64,000 nucleotides of DNA from CAUPWF01 sp036656795 (GTDB lineage Bacteria; Bacillota; Clostridia; Lachnospirales; Lachnospiraceae): the NCBI GenBank assembly GCA_036656795.1, contig JAVXHR010000001.1, positions 1 to 64,000 of the forward strand, in the 5' to 3' direction. Each line of letters opens with the position of its first letter. The first letter of the stretch is position 1. Positions 53,952 to 62,980 of this stretch are shown one piece after another. A program made the translations under genes and the position numbers. The notes under the pieces are model-generated. The model had not been told where the DNA came from and made no database searches. It worked only from the letters and a program-made list of their open reading frames with translations.

Positions 53952-55997
53952 TTAAAAAAGTTGAATCACATGATAGACGATAAAACTCATGAACCAGGCA
54001 ACTGCCAATTGGAAACATACCATTCCTGCAGTGATTTTTTTACTGTGCACTTCGCGTTGAATCGTGGCAATGGTGGCAGAGCATGGTACATACAGCAGAC
54101 AAAACACCATAAGAGCATATGCATTTGCAGTGCCAAATCCAAGTGATCCAAGTGTTGCTGCCATGGTACTCATTCCGACACCGGACGTAATGTTTTGAAT
54201 GCCAAAGAGAACACTACAACTAGATACCACCACTTCTTTTGCGGCAATTCCGGCAATTAAAGCAACAACAATCTGCCAATAACCAAGTCCCAATGGAGCA
54301 AAGACGGGAACAATTGCTTTTCCAATGAGAGAACCAAAACTTTGGCTGATATCAGTTACATATCCAGAAGTTCCAAAGTTTAGGATCACCCACATAATGA
54401 CAGAAGCAGCTAAGATGATGGTACCTGCTTTGGAAAGATAATCTTTTATCTTTTCCCACACATAGATACCAATGGTTCTTGCGTTTGGGGTCTTATATTC
54501 GGGTAATTCGATTAGTAGATTTTGTTCTGCTTTGCTGCCATCTAATTTGGATAAGATATATGCGGTTGCAATGGCAACAAAGATGCCAAGCAAATACATG
54601 GAGTATGCGACTAATATGGAATGTCTTGGAAAAAACATCTGTGAAAATAATACATAAATCGGTAATCTTGCACTGCAAGACATAAAGGGGGTAATCAGAA
54701 TCGTCTTCAGACGATCTTTTCGATGTTCCAATGCTCTGGAAGCCATAATGGCGGGAACAGAACAGCCAAATCCCAATAAAAGAGGAATAAAGGCCCTTCC
54801 TGACAGACCTAAGTGTCCCATGATATCATCCATAACAAAAGCAACACGTGACATATACCCACTATCTTCTAAAAACGCAAGAGCCAAAAACAAAATGAAT
54901 ATATTGGGAAGAAAAGTAAGAATTCCACCCACTCCTGCGATGACCCCATCTATGACCAAAGAAGTCATCATCTCGCTGGCCTGAAGAGAAGACAAAAGTG
55001 CGGCGATATTGTCTGCAAATACAGCCACGCCAATTTCAAAATATCCCTTCATCCAATCACCAATGGTAAAGGTCAAAAAGAATACCAATGCCATAATTCC
55101 CAAGAATATAGGAAGACCAAAGTATTTATGTGTAAGGTAATGGTCAATCTTTTCCGTAAATTCATCTTTTTTATTCTTATTTACCAATACTTCTGCAATA
55201 ATTTCTTCAATAAAATCATACTTTTGGTTAATAATATCTTTTTCATAGCTGCGGTCAATGGTATCTGCAAGCTCAAGAGGATAACGTTCCATAATAGTTT
55301 TATCTTGTTCCAGTAATTTTAAAGCATGCCATCTTTTATTCGGAAGTTCCGGATATGTTCGGTCAAGGGTGTCCATAATAATATCAATTCTATCTTCAAT
55401 ATAATCTTCATATACCATAGCATATTCATCATGGTGGTTGTGCTGATGCCTGGTTTTGTATCTATGATGATGGTGATGGATAAAAGGCCCTTGATGGGAA
55501 TAATCTTTATGGTGCGCTACGGCATGCATCAGAATTGATAATCCGGTGCCTTTTCTGGCAGATACCGGAATGGCAGGAACGCCAAGCATCTCAGGAAGTC
55601 GGTGAAGGTCGATCTCCATGCCTCGTTCTTCTACGATATCCATCATATTAAGAGCTAAGACTACCGGTTTTCCAAGTTCAATTAATTGAAGAGCGAGGTA
55701 TAGATTACGTTCTAAAGAAGAAGCATCGACTACGTCTACGATGACATCTACTTCGCCACTCATAATACATTCACGGGATACAGTTTCTTCCATTGTATAT
55801 GAGGTAAGACTATAGATACCGGGAAGATCAATGAGATTGAAGTCCTGACCTTTATAAGTTGTTTTTCCTTCTTTTTTTTCAACAGTTACACCGGGCCAGT
55901 TTGCTACTTTAAGATTCGCTCCGGTATATGCATTAAAGAGGGTTGTTTTTCCACAATTCGGATTGCCAATAAATCCGACGGTAATACAATTATTCAT
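53952..55997 (-). CDS. feoB: Ferrous iron transporter FeoB
   Basis: A 681-residue Fe2+ uptake protein. The N-terminal G domain has GNPNCGKTT (10-18), DLPGIYSL and NMMD. A His-rich insert (about residues 165-190, 11 His including a run of five) follows the G domain. The membrane part has Gate motifs with GCSVPAIMASRALE and CSATIATIQRE. Length is typical of clostridial FeoB. The start is chosen for GGAGGT 8 nt upstream and overlaps feoA by 8 bp. The His-rich loop may bind or sense metal. Confidence 0.96.
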   Translation of the reverse strand: MNNCITVGFIGNPNCGKTTLFNAYTGANLKVANWPGVTVEKKEGKTTYKGQDFNLIDLPGIYSLTSYTMEETVSRECIMSGEVDVIVDVVDASSLERNLYLALQLIELGKPVVLALNMMDIVEERGMEIDLHRLPEMLGVPAIPVSARKGTGLSILMHAVAHHKDYSHQGPFIHHHHHRYKTRHQHNHHDEYAMVYEDYIEDRIDIIMDTLDRTYPELPNKRWHALKLLEQDKTIMERYPLELADTIDRSYEKDIINQKYDFIEEIIAEVLVNKNKKDEFTEKIDHYLTHKYFGLPIFLGIMALVFFLTFTIGDWMKGYFEIGVAVFADNIAALLSSLQASEMMTSLVIDGVIAGVGGILTFLPNIFILFLALAFLEDSGYMSRVAFVMDDIMGHLGLSGRAFIPLLLGFGCSVPAIMASRALEHRKDRLKTILITPFMSCSARLPIYVLFSQMFFPRHSILVAYSMYLLGIFVAIATAYILSKLDGSKAEQNLLIELPEYKTPNARTIGIYVWEKIKDYLSKAGTIILAASVIMWVILNFGTSGYVTDISQSFGSLIGKAIVPVFAPLGLGYWQIVVALIAGIAAKEVVVSSCSVLFGIQNITSGVGMSTMAATLGSLGFGTANAYALMVFCLLYVPCSATIATIQREVHSKKITAGMVCFQLAVAWFMSFIVYHVIQLF

Positions 55998-56223
55998 GGT
56001 CGATTACCTCCGTTACAAATATATGTTCTGCAATTTCTTTTCCAAAAGCAAACCGAGTGCCTCGAAACTTGACCGTAAGTGAGCCGTTTTTATCATTATT
56101 TAAAATTAGTATTGTGGTGCCTTCTGTAAGCCCAAGAGCTTCAAGTCGGCGCTCTAGTTGTAGTTCCATGTGAATATTATCTACGCGGTACATGTGATGG
56201 TTGTATCCTTCTTTTAAGTTCAT
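55990..56223 (-). CDS. feoA: FeoA-domain protein
   Basis: A 77-residue SH3-like FeoA protein that assists FeoB. The sequence LERRLEALGLTEGTTILILN and the ending RFAFGKEIAEHIFV are typical. The start at 56223 follows GGAG with 6-nt spacing and gives the usual family length; the upstream in-frame extension (to 56334) contains the promoter and Fur-like box. It overlaps feoB by 8 bp, giving translational coupling. Confidence 0.9.
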   Translation of the reverse strand: MNLKEGYNHHMYRVDNIHMELQLERRLEALGLTEGTTILILNNDKNGSLTVKFRGTRFAFGKEIAEHIFVTEVIDHE

Positions 56224-56240
56224 AGTGTACTCCATATGCT

Positions 56241-56295
56241 GTAATTGAGAATCATTATCTATTACAATTATATGATAGATTCCGAGTACAGTCAA
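56241..56295 (-). promoter_or_regulatory. feoAB promoter with Fur-like box
   Basis: On the minus strand TTGACT (56295-56290), a 17-bp spacer and TATAAT (56272-56267). Just downstream, at 56259-56241, the strand reads GATAATGATTCTCAATTAC, which matches 14 of 19 positions of the classical Fur box and covers the expected transcription start. Iron-dependent repression by Fur is inferred. Confidence 0.65.
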
Positions 56296-56355
56296 TAAAA
56301 ATAATACAAATATATCGTTTGTAGTGAAGAACATAACGTATTTTTTGAAAATTCA

Positions 56356-56384
56356 TTTACAGAGCAGAAAAACATGTATATAAT
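56356..56384 (+). promoter_or_regulatory. Promoter of the CmpB-family membrane protein gene
   Basis: TTTACA (56356-56361), 17 bp, TATAAT (56379-56384), about 30 bp before the start codon. It is divergent from the feoAB promoter. Confidence 0.65.
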
Positions 56385-56414
56385 TAGGGAATCATTACAG
56401 AAAGGGATTATAAT

Positions 56415-57266
56415 ATGTCAGTCTATTATTTTATGCTTAGTTTTTTTATATATGGATTCTTAGGATGGTGCACAGAGGTTGCTTATGCGGCGGCGAAGCA
56501 ACACACGTTTGTAAACCGAGGATTTTTAAATGGACCAATCTGTCCAATCTATGGAGTCGGAGTTGGGATTGTAGTACAGTTTTTAACGCCTTATCGTTCC
56601 AATATAATCTTGTTATATGTGACTTCTGTTGTTCTTGTAACTGTGCTTGAATGGGTGACGGGACTGATACTGGAAAAAGTATTTCATAATAAATGGTGGG
56701 ATTATTCTCATATGCCATTGAATCTAAATGGATATGTTTGCTTATTGTTTTCTCTTATCTGGGGAGTTGCATGTGTTCTCATTGTAGATTTTATACATCC
56801 GATTATTGAGAAAGGACTTGCATTCATTCCACAGGTAGTGGGGATTGTATTATTGCTGATTCTAAGTTTTGCAATGATTGCAGACCTTTATGTGACGGTA
56901 GCAGGTATCTTGAAGATGAATAAACGTTTGGCTAAGATGAACGAGATTGTTACGGAACTTCATATCATATCAGAACAAATTGGAACGAATATCTATCATG
57001 GAGTTATGGATACCATTGAACGCCAGGAAGAGTTTAAAAATAAGACGGAGAACGTATCTGCAGAGGTGAAAGAACAGATTGCAATGTTAAAGAAAAACTA
57101 TCAAGAACTAAGTACTGGATATGTTCCTATGTATCAACGTTTGATCAAGGCATTTCCAAGAATGGAATCTAGAAACTATCAAAAACCATTAGAAGATTTA
57201 CGCAACTTTCTTGATACAAAAAAGAAGAATTCGAATAAGAAGTCCGAAGGAGATTCTGATAGATAA
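56415..57266 (+). CDS. Putative ABC-transporter permease-like membrane protein (CmpB family)
   Basis: A 283-residue protein with about five membrane helices in the first 170 residues and a coiled-coil C-terminal half. The N-terminal FFIYGFLGWCTEVAYAAAKQ then FVNRGFLNGPICPIYGVG is characteristic of the ABC_trans_CmpB (PF06541) family, common in Firmicutes. Despite the family name no transport function is proven. Its own promoter precedes it. It may be co-transcribed with leuCD, which starts 39 bp later. Confidence 0.82.
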   Translation: MSVYYFMLSFFIYGFLGWCTEVAYAAAKQHTFVNRGFLNGPICPIYGVGVGIVVQFLTPYRSNIILLYVTSVVLVTVLEWVTGLILEKVFHNKWWDYSHMPLNLNGYVCLLFSLIWGVACVLIVDFIHPIIEKGLAFIPQVVGIVLLLILSFAMIADLYVTVAGILKMNKRLAKMNEIVTELHIISEQIGTNIYHGVMDTIERQEEFKNKTENVSAEVKEQIAMLKKNYQELSTGYVPMYQRLIKAFPRMESRNYQKPLEDLRNFLDTKKKNSNKKSEGDSDR

Positions 57267-57305
57267 AGCGTATAAATAAAATAACAGAAAGAAGGAGGCA
57301 GACCC

Positions 57306-58583
57306 ATGGGAATGACGATGACACAGAAGATATTGGCTGCACATGCAGGACTTAATCAGGTAGTGGAGGGACAATTAATAGAAGCAAAGTTAGATGTGGT
57401 AATGGCGAATGATATTACAGGCCCTATGGCGTTACCTGTGTTTTATCAGATGGCGAGCCACGTATTTGACAAGGAAAAAGTAGTGCTGGTACCGGATCAT
57501 TTTACCCCTAATAAAGATATAAAGTCTGCAGAAAATGCAAAAGCAATCCGTGAATTTGCAAGGGATCAGGAATTAACACATTATTATGAGATCGGGCAGA
57601 TGGGAATCGAGCATGCGCTTCTTCCGGAAAAGGGAATTACAGTGGCGGGAGAGTGTATTATTGGAGCAGATTCCCATACGTGTACATATGGAGCATTGGG
57701 GGCATTCTCCACAGGGGTTGGTACAACCGACATTGCAACTGGTATGGCAACGGGAGAATTATGGTTTAAAGTACCGGGTGCGATTTTATTTGTTCTTACC
57801 GGGACGCCTTCTGCTTATATTAGCGGTAAAGATATTATCTTGCATATTATAGGAAAAATCGGCGTAGATGGAGCGCGATATCAATCAATGGAATTTGTAG
57901 GATCCGGTGTATCCAATCTTACTATGGATGACCGATTTACCATGGCTAATATGGCGATTGAAGCAGGTGCCAAGAACGGAATCTTTGTGGTAGACGAACA
58001 AGCCGAGAATTATATGAAAGAACATGGAAGTAAGCCCTATACCATCTATGAGGCGGATCAAGATGCCCATTATGAAGAGATTATAGAAATTGATTTATCC
58101 AAGATTAGGCCAACCATAGCATTCCCACATCTTCCGGGAAATGCCAAGACCATTGATGAGGTGGAACAGATGGAATCCATTCGGATTGATCAAGTTGTGA
58201 TTGGGTCTTGCACCAATGGCAGACTGGAAGATATGAGGCGTGCGGCGGCGATCTTCCGAGGACATACAGTAAAGAAAGGGGTGCGTGTGTTAATTATACC
58301 GGCAACACAACGTATCTATAAACAGTGTATAGAGGAAGGACTTATGACGACCTTTATTGATGCGGGGTGTACGGTGAATACACCAAGTTGTGGACCTTGT
58401 ATGGGTGGTCATATGGGAGTTCTGGCAGCCGAAGAACGCTGTGTTTCCACAACGAATCGTAATTTTGTTGGCCGCATGGGACATGTGGACTCACTGGTTT
58501 ATCTGGCTTCACCGGAAGTAGCGGCAGCCAGTGCGATTAAAGGTTACATTGCAAATCCTGAGAAAGTAGGTGAGAACGTATGA
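57306..58583 (+). CDS. leuC: 3-isopropylmalate dehydratase large subunit
   Basis: A 425-residue aconitase-family protein that isomerises 2- and 3-isopropylmalate in leucine synthesis. The three cluster-ligand cysteines lie in GSCTNGR (about residue 301) and CGPCMGG (about 361-364). The short length marks the archaeal-type LeuC/homoaconitase-like subfamily, so activity on a related 2-hydroxyacid cannot be excluded. No leuA or leuB is nearby. AGGAGG precedes the start; the stop overlaps leuD by 4 bp. Confidence 0.93.
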   Translation: MGMTMTQKILAAHAGLNQVVEGQLIEAKLDVVMANDITGPMALPVFYQMASHVFDKEKVVLVPDHFTPNKDIKSAENAKAIREFARDQELTHYYEIGQMGIEHALLPEKGITVAGECIIGADSHTCTYGALGAFSTGVGTTDIATGMATGELWFKVPGAILFVLTGTPSAYISGKDIILHIIGKIGVDGARYQSMEFVGSGVSNLTMDDRFTMANMAIEAGAKNGIFVVDEQAENYMKEHGSKPYTIYEADQDAHYEEIIEIDLSKIRPTIAFPHLPGNAKTIDEVEQMESIRIDQVVIGSCTNGRLEDMRRAAAIFRGHTVKKGVRVLIIPATQRIYKQCIEEGLMTTFIDAGCTVNTPSCGPCMGGHMGVLAAEERCVSTTNRNFVGRMGHVDSLVYLASPEVAAASAIKGYIANPEKVGENV

Positions 58584-59104
58584 AGGTAGCGGGACGGGCA
58601 TTTAAATATGGTGATAATGTAGATACTGATGTGATTATTCCTGCAAGATATCTGAATTCTTATGATGCGAAGGAACTGGCACGCCATGCCATGGTTGATA
58701 TTGATCCGGAATTTGCATCAAAGGTTCAAAAAGGTGACTTAATTGTTGCAACTAAGAATTTTGGATGTGGTTCTTCCAGAGAACATGCACCATTATGTTT
58801 AAAAGAAGCAGGCGTAAGCTGTGTTATTGCAGAGACATTTGCAAGAATCTTTTATCGAAATGCAATTAATATTGGTTTACCAATTATAGAATGCAAAGAA
58901 GCAGCGCATGGAATTGAGGCGAATGATCAGATAGAAGTAGATTTTGACAACGGAAAGATATATAATAGGACGAAAGGAACGGAATTTATCGGGCAACCAT
59001 TTCCGGAATTTATGCAAAAAATTATTGCAGCAGGTGGGCTTGTAAATTATACCAATGGGAAAGCGGATCGAAAGGGGAAAGCAGATGGACCGATTATGTT
59101 ATAA
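58580..59104 (+). CDS. leuD: 3-isopropylmalate dehydratase small subunit
   Basis: A 174-residue swivel-domain subunit that pairs with LeuC. DTDVIIPARYL near residue 15 and the substrate-loop motif FGCGSSREHAP near 55 are intact. The start overlaps the end of leuC (ATGA). The C-terminal tail is lysine-rich and overlaps thrC by 20 bp. Confidence 0.95.
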   Translation: MKVAGRAFKYGDNVDTDVIIPARYLNSYDAKELARHAMVDIDPEFASKVQKGDLIVATKNFGCGSSREHAPLCLKEAGVSCVIAETFARIFYRNAINIGLPIIECKEAAHGIEANDQIEVDFDNGKIYNRTKGTEFIGQPFPEFMQKIIAAGGLVNYTNGKADRKGKADGPIML

Positions 59105-60572
59105 AAGTACTCGAAATCAGGAACGGACAATTACGGCATCGGAAGCAATTTTAAAAGGATTGGCAGAAGACGGAGGGTTATATGTTCCTACGTTCATTCC
59201 TAAATTAGATGTACCCATGGGGGAATTAAAGGATAAGTGTTATCAAGAAATTGCATATGATGTTATGAAACAGTTTTTAACGGATTTTACAGAGGAGGAA
59301 TTAAAATCTTGTATTCAACAGGCATATGATGATAAATTTGACATAGAAGAGATTACAACGTTAGTCAAAGTGGACGAAACGTATTATCTTGAATTATTCC
59401 ACGGAGCAACCATTGCATTTAAAGATATGGCACTATCTATTCTGCCATATTTTATGACCATGGCGGCAAAGAAAAATCATGTAAAGAATGATGTGGTTAT
59501 ATTGACTGCGACTTCAGGAGATACGGGAAAAGCTGCATTAGCGGGATTTGCAGATGTGGAACATACCAAGATTATTGTGTTCTATCCCAAAGAAGGAGTC
59601 AGCAATATCCAAAAACTACAGATGGTAACGCAAAAGGGTGACAACGCATCAGTTGTGGCTATCCACGGGAATTTTGATCAGGCACAAAGTGGTGTGAAGG
59701 CGATTTTTGAAGATTCGGAATTAGCGCAGGAGATGGCCGATGCTGGATACCAATTTTCTTCTGCAAATTCCATTAATATTGGGCGTCTAGTACCCCAGGT
59801 TGTATATTATGTATATGCGTATGCAAAATTATTGCAGAATGAAGAAATTATAGATGGAGAAGAGATAAATGTTGTGGTTCCTACCGGGAATTTTGGCAAT
59901 ATTCTTGCGGCATATTATGCAAAACAGATGGGAGTGCCTATTGCCAAACTTATCTGTGCTTCCAATGAAAACAAGGTGTTATTTGATTTTTTTGAAACGG
60001 GAGTCTATGATAAGAATCGGAAGTTTGTACTGACAACTTCGCCATCTATGGATATCTTGATTTCTAGTAATTTAGAACGGTTAATCTATGCGATAGCAGA
60101 TGCAGATAAGAATGCGGAGCTGATGGGGGCATTAAAGTCTCAAGGTGTCTATGAAATTACCGATGAGATGAAAGAAAAGATGAAGGATTTTGTTGCGGGA
60201 TATGCAACAGAAGATGAGGTAAAAGCAACGATACAGAAGATTTATCAGAATACAGGGTATGTACTAGATACCCATACAGCAGTAGCTGCTACCGTATGTG
60301 AAGATTATCGGGCCAAGTGTCAGGATTCTGGTAAATGTCTGATCGCATCTACGGCCAGTCCTTACAAGTTTGCAAGAAGTGTTATGACAGCGATTGATCC
60401 AAAATATAAAGATCAAACAGAGTTTGAATTAATTGATGCATTAAAAGAAGTGTCTCATGTAGAAGTACCGAAAGCAATTGAAGAGATTCGAGATGCAAAA
60501 GTGTTACATACATGTGAGTGTAACAGTTCGGATATGAAACAAGTGGTGAAAGATATCTTGAATATCGTGTAA
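59085..60572 (+). CDS. thrC: Threonine synthase
   Basis: A 495-residue PLP enzyme that converts O-phosphohomoserine to threonine. The PLP lysine is in ELFHGATIAFKDMAL (about residue 107), and the phosphate-loop motifs ATSGDTGKAALAGF and PTGNFGNILAAYYAK are clear. This long form is the usual bacterial thrC1 type. The start at 59085 follows AAGGGG and lies inside leuD by 20 bp; a longer frame from 59055 has no ribosome site. The arrangement links leucine and threonine synthesis in one transcript. Confidence 0.96.
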   Translation: MDRLCYKSTRNQERTITASEAILKGLAEDGGLYVPTFIPKLDVPMGELKDKCYQEIAYDVMKQFLTDFTEEELKSCIQQAYDDKFDIEEITTLVKVDETYYLELFHGATIAFKDMALSILPYFMTMAAKKNHVKNDVVILTATSGDTGKAALAGFADVEHTKIIVFYPKEGVSNIQKLQMVTQKGDNASVVAIHGNFDQAQSGVKAIFEDSELAQEMADAGYQFSSANSINIGRLVPQVVYYVYAYAKLLQNEEIIDGEEINVVVPTGNFGNILAAYYAKQMGVPIAKLICASNENKVLFDFFETGVYDKNRKFVLTTSPSMDILISSNLERLIYAIADADKNAELMGALKSQGVYEITDEMKEKMKDFVAGYATEDEVKATIQKIYQNTGYVLDTHTAVAATVCEDYRAKCQDSGKCLIASTASPYKFARSVMTAIDPKYKDQTEFELIDALKEVSHVEVPKAIEEIRDAKVLHTCECNSSDMKQVVKDILNIV

Positions 60573-60598
60573 AATCAGATAAAGAAATGGAGAAAAAA

Positions 60599-60940
60599 AT
60601 GTACGGAATATTTGGATTTATTAGTATGGCATGTGGCATATATTGTATCTATGCGTATATGACGATGAAGAAGACGGGACAGATTAATACGACGATTTTA
60701 TTATCAAAAGATGCAAATCCGAAGAAATGCAGGGATACGGCGGCTTATCTGTCAGAGATGACGCCAAAGGTACTCGTCATGGGAATTGCGGCAATCCTAT
60801 ATGGAGGAGTAGATCTTGGTGATGCTTATGGGCTTCCTGTAGGACAGTTCTTCTGGATTGTAGCGGGAATATTTATGGTTGTGCTAATTTGGTTTGCGGT
60901 ATCGGTAGCAAAAGGGAAAAAGAAATATTTCCCAGAGTAG
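60599..60940 (+). CDS. Small membrane protein of unknown function
   Basis: A 113-residue protein with an N-terminal helix (about 4-22), a short soluble loop with KDANPKKCRDTAAYL, and two more hydrophobic segments (about 55-70 and 82-102). I do not recognise the family. The second ATG (60599) is chosen because GGAG lies 6 nt upstream; the first ATG at 60587 contains that ribosome site. It follows thrC by 26 bp and ends before a terminator at 61031. Confidence 0.72.
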   Translation: MYGIFGFISMACGIYCIYAYMTMKKTGQINTTILLSKDANPKKCRDTAAYLSEMTPKVLVMGIAAILYGGVDLGDAYGLPVGQFFWIVAGIFMVVLIWFAVSVAKGKKKYFPE

Positions 60941-60970
60941 TGAAATATTTAACAAGCAAATTGCAAAATA

Positions 60971-61010
60971 TTGTACTTAAATAAGTACAAAACGTTGAAA
61001 AAGCGTTGAA
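60971..61010. promoter_or_regulatory. Operator-like palindrome plus direct repeat
   Basis: TTGTACTTA and TAAGTACAA form a perfect 9-bp inverted repeat around a 2-bp centre (60971-60979, 60982-60990). Immediately after, CGTTGAA repeats with 11-bp spacing (60993-60999, 61004-61010). Neither belongs to the terminator that follows. They may be regulator sites, but no adjacent promoter is convincing. Confidence 0.4.
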
Positions 61011-61030
61011 ATATGAACGCAAGAATAGTA

Positions 61031-61066
61031 AAAATGCAGGATTAAAATCATAATCTTGCATTTTTT
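61031..61066 (+). terminator. Terminator of the leuCD-thrC transcript
   Basis: A 14-bp stem with one G-T pair (61031-61044 with 61051-61064) ending in six T residues. Confidence 0.85.
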
Positions 61067-61142
61067 AGCTTGACAGGTTGAAAAATACTTAAAAAACCGT
61101 CTGTTAATGAAATATAAAAAGTATAAACTTTCAATAAAACAA

Positions 61143-61171
61143 TTGACTTTTTAAAATAAAAATGAGATAAT
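61143..61171 (+). promoter_or_regulatory. Promoter of pckA
   Basis: TTGACT (61143-61148), 17 bp, GATAAT (61166-61171), about 35 bp before the start codon with AAGGAGG between. Confidence 0.7.
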
Positions 61172-61206
61172 AATCGAAATTACGAATTTGAAGGAGGAAA
61201 TATACT

Positions 61207-62880
61207 ATGTCAACAAAAGCTTACTATCCAATCAATGAAATCGGTGCGGGGAAGCCCGGTTTTTCTAAAACACGTTCTATTATTGAAGCAGCTTTTTACG
61301 GAAACAATGTAATGAAAGTAAATACGTTAAAGGAAGCATATGAATTAGCAAAGAACTCACCTGGAACAGTTGTTACGGATATGCCGGTATACAGAGGCGA
61401 AGAGTTTGGTCTTGAAAAAGATGCAAAAGTTCTCTTATTTAATGATGGTTCTATCACAGGACGTTATGCAGCAGCAAGAAGAATTGCAGGAGAGCCAAAT
61501 GTAGATTGTAATGAATTAGATAAGATTACAATGGATGCAGTATATGATTCAAGATGGAAATTAATGTATCATGCAGAAGTGTATGTTGGTCTTGATCCTG
61601 AATTCATGGTAAAGGCACATCTTCTTATACCAGAAGGCGAAGAAAATGTAATGTATTCATGGATGTTGAATTTCCAATATATGTCAGATGAATATGTAAA
61701 GATGTATAAAGAGTCTCAGCCAGTCGGAGCGGGAAAAGAATCAGATATCTATATCTTTTCAGATCCTCAGTGGACAGGAACAGATAAGCCTGCATATGAT
61801 CCAAAATGCCTATGCTACTTTAATACCGAGCAGAATTGTGCGGCTATCTTAGGTATGAGATATTTTGGGGAACATAAAAAAGGTACCCTTACAATGGCGT
61901 GGGCAATTGCAAATCGTAATGGTTATGCTTCTTGCCATGGTGGACAAAAAGAATATACGTTGAAAGATGGTTCAAAATACGTGGCTTCTGTATTTGGATT
62001 GTCAGGTTCTGGAAAATCAACGATTACACATGCAAAGCATGATGGAAAATATGGAGTTACGGTTCTTCATGATGACGCATTTGTTATTAATACAGATACT
62101 TGTGCATCAATTGCATTAGAGCCAACTTATTTTGATAAGACTGCAGATTATCCAACTGGTTGCCCAGATAACAAATATCTATTGACTGCACAGAACTGTT
62201 CTGCAACATTAGACGAAGATGGAAAGATTCAATTAGTAACAGAAGATATCAGAAATGGAAACGGACGTGCAATCAAATCCAAATTGTGGTCACCAAACCG
62301 TGTAGACAAGATAGATTCTCCTGTTAATTCAATCTTTTGGATTATGAAAGACCCTACCATTCCACCAGTAGTGAAATTAAAAGGTTCTGCACTGGCATCT
62401 GTTATGGGAGCTACACTTGCAACAAAGAGATCTTCTGCTGAAAGACTTGCAGAGGGAGTTGATCCTAATAAATTAGTAGTGGTTCCTTATGCGAACCCGT
62501 TTAGAACTTACCCATTAGTAAATGACTATGAGAAATTTAAAAAGTTAGTTGAAGAAAAGAATGTAGATTGTTACATCATTAATACTGGTGATTTTATGGG
62601 CAAGAAGGTACAACCAAAAGACACATTGGGGATTTTGGAGACTATTGTAGAAGGAAAAGCTGATTTTAAGAAATGGGGACCATTTACGGATATTGAAATT
62701 ATGGATTGGGATGGATTTGTTCCGAATATGAATGATGCAGACTACACCAAACAACTAAAAGCACGTATGCAAGACCGTGTAGATGAAGTAACTGCATTTG
62801 GAGAATTAAAAGACGGATATGATAAATTACCTGAAGAGGCACTTGAGGCATTGAAAAAATTAGTAAAAGAATTGAACTAG
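61207..62880 (+). CDS. pckA: Phosphoenolpyruvate carboxykinase (ATP)
   Basis: A 557-residue ATP-type PEPCK that interconverts oxaloacetate plus ATP with PEP, CO2 and ADP. The P-loop GLSGSGKSTITHAKHD (about residue 265) and the metal-binding HDDAFVIN near 290 are present; the nucleotide/oxaloacetate regions match the bacterial ATP family. In a fermenting anaerobe it can work toward oxaloacetate formation. It is monocistronic with its own promoter, AAGGAGG and a hairpin after the stop. With ppdK it gives two routes at the PEP node. Confidence 0.97.
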   Translation: MSTKAYYPINEIGAGKPGFSKTRSIIEAAFYGNNVMKVNTLKEAYELAKNSPGTVVTDMPVYRGEEFGLEKDAKVLLFNDGSITGRYAAARRIAGEPNVDCNELDKITMDAVYDSRWKLMYHAEVYVGLDPEFMVKAHLLIPEGEENVMYSWMLNFQYMSDEYVKMYKESQPVGAGKESDIYIFSDPQWTGTDKPAYDPKCLCYFNTEQNCAAILGMRYFGEHKKGTLTMAWAIANRNGYASCHGGQKEYTLKDGSKYVASVFGLSGSGKSTITHAKHDGKYGVTVLHDDAFVINTDTCASIALEPTYFDKTADYPTGCPDNKYLLTAQNCSATLDEDGKIQLVTEDIRNGNGRAIKSKLWSPNRVDKIDSPVNSIFWIMKDPTIPPVVKLKGSALASVMGATLATKRSSAERLAEGVDPNKLVVVPYANPFRTYPLVNDYEKFKKLVEEKNVDCYIINTGDFMGKKVQPKDTLGILETIVEGKADFKKWGPFTDIEIMDWDGFVPNMNDADYTKQLKARMQDRVDEVTAFGELKDGYDKLPEEALEALKKLVKELN

Positions 62881-62889
62881 GTTGGTATC

Positions 62890-62919
62890 ATATGGGGTCA
62901 CGAATTTGTGACCCCATAT
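62890..62919 (+). terminator. Hairpin after pckA
   Basis: A perfect 12-bp stem ATATGGGGTCAC/GTGACCCCATAT with a 6-nt loop, beginning 9 bp after the stop. No T-run follows, so termination may be partial or the hairpin may block 3' decay. Confidence 0.6.
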
Positions 62920-62945
62920 ATCATGGAAACTCAAGTACATTTGTC

Positions 62946-62974
62946 TTGTAAAAAAAACGATAATAGGATATAAT
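62946..62974 (+). promoter_or_regulatory. Promoter of the 6S RNA
   Basis: TTGTAA (62946-62951), 17 bp, consensus TATAAT (62969-62974). Transcription should start near 62981, which fits the 5' end of the RNA. Confidence 0.75.
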
Positions 62975-62980
62975 ATATTT

